DNA of 8,510 bases. Source: SCTG01 sp036005325. GTDB taxonomy: Bacteria; Nitrospirota; Nitrospiria; Nitrospirales; NS-4. Below are positions 7,126 through 8,510 of the stretch, piece by piece (within the stretch, counting starts at the first letter, position 1; each line of letters starts with the position of its first letter). The notes under the pieces were generated by a model that was not told where the DNA came from, ran no database searches, and saw nothing but the letters and a program-made list of their open reading frames with translations. Both the position numbers and the translations under genes were made by a program. The stretch lies in the NCBI GenBank assembly GCA_036005325.1, contig DASYQR010000141.1:1-8510 (forward strand), in the 5' to 3' direction.

Positions 7126-7176
7126 CCCGACCAAGTTGGTCTCCGATTGGAATAGTCGGGGATTGAATTGATCGGA
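7126..7176 (+). repeat. Two interleaved inverted repeats in the leader
   Basis: CCCGAC (7126-7131) pairs with GTCGGG (7155-7160), and TCCGAT (7142-7147) pairs with ATCGGA (7171-7176). Each has perfect six-base arms and a 23-base loop. Because the pairs interleave, in RNA they would form either a pseudoknot or two mutually exclusive stems. Six-base arms can arise by chance, so this is a structural suggestion only. Confidence 0.3.
7129..7141. repeat. Perfect operator-like palindrome
   Basis: GACCAA-G-TTGGTC is an inverted repeat with perfect six-base arms around one central base. It lies just downstream of the possible promoter and about 60 bases before the zinc-ribbon ATG. The one-base centre is too tight for an RNA hairpin with all six pairs, so a dimeric DNA-binding regulator is the more natural reading. 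No protein is identified. Confidence 0.4.
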
Positions 7177-7199
7177 TACCTAATTACTTGAGGAACCCC

Positions 7200-7403
7200 A
7201 TGAACTGCCCTCGATGCAAGGGCATCATGGCCCAGGAGGTCTTCGAAGATTTATTGGACGACACAGGACATCTCTCCTTCCCAGGCTGGCGTTGCCTGCA
7301 ATGTGGAGAGATTCTCGACCCGTTGATTGCCAACAACCGCGGGTCACATCCAATGCCTCTTTTGGGCCGAGCCCGAAAGAAATTCGCCGCTCTGCTGTAC
7401 TGA
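7200..7403 (+). CDS. Small zinc-ribbon protein, conserved hypothetical
   Basis: A 67-residue protein with two cysteine knuckles, CPRC (3-6) and CLQC (32-35), separated by 25 residues. This arrangement would bind one zinc in a rubredoxin-like ribbon. The second knuckle sits in GWRCLQCGEILDP, and the first is followed by an acidic stretch (EVFEDLLDD, 13-21). The C-terminus turns basic (RARKK, about 58-64), which could contact nucleic acid or the ribosome, but this is inference. Start choice: ATG at 7200 has GAGGA five bases upstream (7190-7194) and places CPRC directly at the N-terminus. A TTG at 7188 would overlap this ribosome-binding site and is rejected. I recall short proteins of this pattern as uncharacterised; I cannot assign a function. 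It has its own AT-rich spacer and precedes mrp by 106 bp in the same direction. Confidence 0.8.
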   Translation: MNCPRCKGIMAQEVFEDLLDDTGHLSFPGWRCLQCGEILDPLIANNRGSHPMPLLGRARKKFAALLY

Positions 7404-7407
7404 GCGC

Positions 7408-7417
7408 GATATATATC
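7408..7417. repeat. AT palindrome after the zinc-ribbon stop
   Basis: GATATATATC is a perfect ten-base palindrome five bases after the zinc-ribbon stop codon. A second small inverted repeat, TCCGA-CGC-TCGGA, follows at 7421-7433. Neither is followed by a T-tract, so neither is a standard terminator. The palindrome contains TATATA, which could act as a -10 for mrp, but I see no convincing -35. Confidence 0.3.
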
Positions 7418-7443
7418 AACTCCGACGCTCGGATGTGAATCAA

Positions 7444-7475
7444 GGGGGAGTCGTGCGTCTGCGCACGAATTCCCC
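7444..7475 (+). repeat. Strong imperfect hairpin in the mrp leader
   Basis: The stem comprises seven continuous pairs (TCGTGCG with CGCACGA) closing a four-base TCTG loop at 7458-7461. The stem then extends through a G-A mismatch, an A-T pair, a G-T wobble and four G-C pairs (7444-7447 with 7472-7475). It lies between the zinc-ribbon stop and the mrp ATG. There is no T-run after it (it is followed by ACGGG), so an intrinsic terminator is unlikely. An RNA-stability, processing or translational-control element is more plausible. Confidence 0.55.
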
Positions 7476-7494
7476 ACGGGCGAATTCCCCAGGG
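7466..7494 (+). repeat. Tandem 11-bp direct repeat before mrp
   Basis: CGAATTCCCCA occurs at 7466-7476 and again at 7481-7491, with the flanking bases also similar (ACGGG after the first copy, AGGG at the second), giving a period of 15. The first copy forms the 3' arm of the hairpin at 7444-7475, and the second could pair with the same 5' arm. The second copy also forms TTCC/GGAA (7485-7488 with 7493-7496) next to the mrp ribosome-binding site. Confidence 0.6.
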
Positions 7495-7509
7495 AAGGAT
7501 AAACAAGTT

Positions 7510-8510
7510 ATGGCCTCGGTCACGGAACAGGCAGTTATTGACGCGCTCCGCACGGTCATGGAGCCGGAGCTGCATAAAGATCTCATCACCCTGAACATGG
7601 TGAAGGACGTGAAGATTGACGGCGGCGCCGTCAAGTTTACTGTCGTCCTGACCACCCCAGCCTGCCCGCTTAAGACCGTGATCAAGGAAAGCTGCGACAA
7701 GGCGGTGGGGGCGCTTCCCGGCGTGACGGCGGTGGAGGTGGATTTCACCGCCAACGTGCAGCAGGGACGGTCGCAGGTCAAGGAGAACCTGATCCCGACC
7801 GTCAAGAATACCATCGCTGTGAGCAGCGGCAAGGGCGGCGTCGGCAAGACCACCGTGGCAGTCAACCTGGCAGTCGGCCTCGCCCTACAAGGCGCCAAGG
7901 TCGGCTTGATGGATGCGGATGTCTACGGCCCGAACGTCCCGATGATGATGGGCGTGGAGCGCCCGCCAGAGCAGCGGGACGGCAAGCTGGCGCCGGCCGA
8001 GAGCCACGGCGTCAAGATGATTTCGATGGGATTCTTCGTCCCGGAAGATACCCCGCTGACGTGGCGCGGCCCGATGATCCACACCGCCATTCAGCAGTTC
8101 CTGCGGGACGTGATCTGGGGTGACCTGGACTATCTGGTGGTGGATCTGCCCCCAGGGACGGGGGATGCTCAGCTCAGCATCGCTCAACTCGTCCCCTTGA
8201 CCGGCGCTGTCATCGTGACTACGCCCCAGGAAGTCGCGTTGCATGACTCCCGCAAAGGGCTCGTGATGTTCCAGAAGGTCAACGTGCCACTGCTGGGTAT
8301 TGTGGAGAACATGAGCTACTACGTCTGCGGTAAGTGCGGCGAGCGTACCGAAATCTTCTCCTACGGAGGCGGGGAACGGGCCGCTGAAAAACTGGGCATT
8401 CCCTTTCTCGGCCGCGTCCCGATCGATCCGGCCATCAGGGCCGGCGGCGATATGGGCATGCCGCTCGTCGTGGCCGACCCGGATTCCCCGCAGGCGAAGG
8501 CCTTCATGGA
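7510..8510 (+). CDS. mrp: Mrp/ApbC iron-sulfur cluster carrier ATPase, 3' end cut by window
   Basis: Cytoplasmic P-loop ATPase that carries and transfers Fe-S clusters to apo-proteins; 333 residues are visible and the gene leaves the right edge. The N-terminal MIP18/DUF59-type domain (about 5-85) includes the conserved TTPACPL with Cys52. The Mrp/NBP35 NTPase domain starts near 95 and has the deviant Walker A GKGGVGKTT (107-115, signature Lys108 and Lys113), the Walker A' region MDADVYGPNVP (134-144) and Walker B-like VVDLPPGTGD (210-219). The dimer-interface cluster-binding CxxC is CGKC (273-276), after ENMSYYV. Most family members are about 350-380 residues, so little is missing. The ATG at 7510 follows AAGGA (7495-7499) with a ten-base spacer. 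It sits downstream of the zinc-ribbon gene behind a structured leader. Confidence 0.95.
   Translation, partial: MASVTEQAVIDALRTVMEPELHKDLITLNMVKDVKIDGGAVKFTVVLTTPACPLKTVIKESCDKAVGALPGVTAVEVDFTANVQQGRSQVKENLIPTVKNTIAVSSGKGGVGKTTVAVNLAVGLALQGAKVGLMDADVYGPNVPMMMGVERPPEQRDGKLAPAESHGVKMISMGFFVPEDTPLTWRGPMIHTAIQQFLRDVIWGDLDYLVVDLPPGTGDAQLSIAQLVPLTGAVIVTTPQEVALHDSRKGLVMFQKVNVPLLGIVENMSYYVCGKCGERTEIFSYGGGERAAEKLGIPFLGRVPIDPAIRAGGDMGMPLVVADPDSPQAKAFM

Noticed and set aside
7188..7199. TTG at 7188 as the zinc-ribbon start
   Set aside because: This codon overlaps the GAGGA ribosome-binding site that is correctly spaced for the ATG at 7200.
7444..7480. Intrinsic terminator between the zinc-ribbon gene and mrp
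   Set aside because: The hairpin is strong but is followed by ACGGG rather than a T-run, on either strand.
7440..8244. Two minus-strand open frames (152 and 119 residues) over the mrp region
   Set aside because: Both are antisense to mrp, whose motifs (GKGGVGKTT, DLPPGTGD, CGKC) are unmistakable on the plus strand.

Overview
The window reads as a compact bacterial chromosomal segment, moderately to highly GC-rich. Gene content and protein style (Mrp/ApbC with an N-terminal MIP18-type domain, a YbbA/YbbP exporter beside a TesA-like esterase, and a small GWRCxxCGEIxDP zinc-ribbon protein) suggest a Nitrospira-like member of the Nitrospirota. This is an inference from sequence style, not a database result; a deltaproteobacterium-like lineage is the main alternative. 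I see no insertion sequence, phage gene, CRISPR array, tRNA or rRNA.

Layout. The left three quarters is a tightly packed minus-strand run. In transcription order it is: ABC ATPase (ybbA-like), ABC permease (ybbP-like, GTGA overlap), rmuC, a DUF2231 four-helix membrane protein, an MFS transporter (apparently overlapping the DUF2231 stop), and the first codons of another gene leaving the left edge behind a strong Shine-Dalgarno. Gaps are -4, 52, 33, about -3 and 43 bp, so one long operon is plausible, although rmuC and the genes after it have no obvious functional link to the exporter. Divergently, 22 bp from ybbA, is a GDSL lysophospholipase/arylesterase (tesA-like). The tesA // ybbA-ybbP arrangement is the one known in E. 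coli. The short gap holds a symmetric TATTATA element that can serve as a -10 in both directions and would give nearly leaderless transcripts.

The right quarter is plus strand. A 141-bp AT-rich spacer with a TTGACA box and several inverted repeats precedes a 67-residue four-cysteine zinc-ribbon protein. A structured 106-bp spacer follows, with a strong hairpin whose 3' arm is duplicated in tandem and a small hairpin over the ribosome-binding region. Then comes mrp/apbC, cut by the right edge.

Most of the window is ordinary housekeeping and envelope content. I did not find a convincing new multi-gene system. The points most worth a second look are the duplicated-arm hairpin in the mrp leader, the shared divergent promoter, the probable CTG start of the MFS gene, and the uncharacterised zinc-ribbon protein with its own regulatory spacer.
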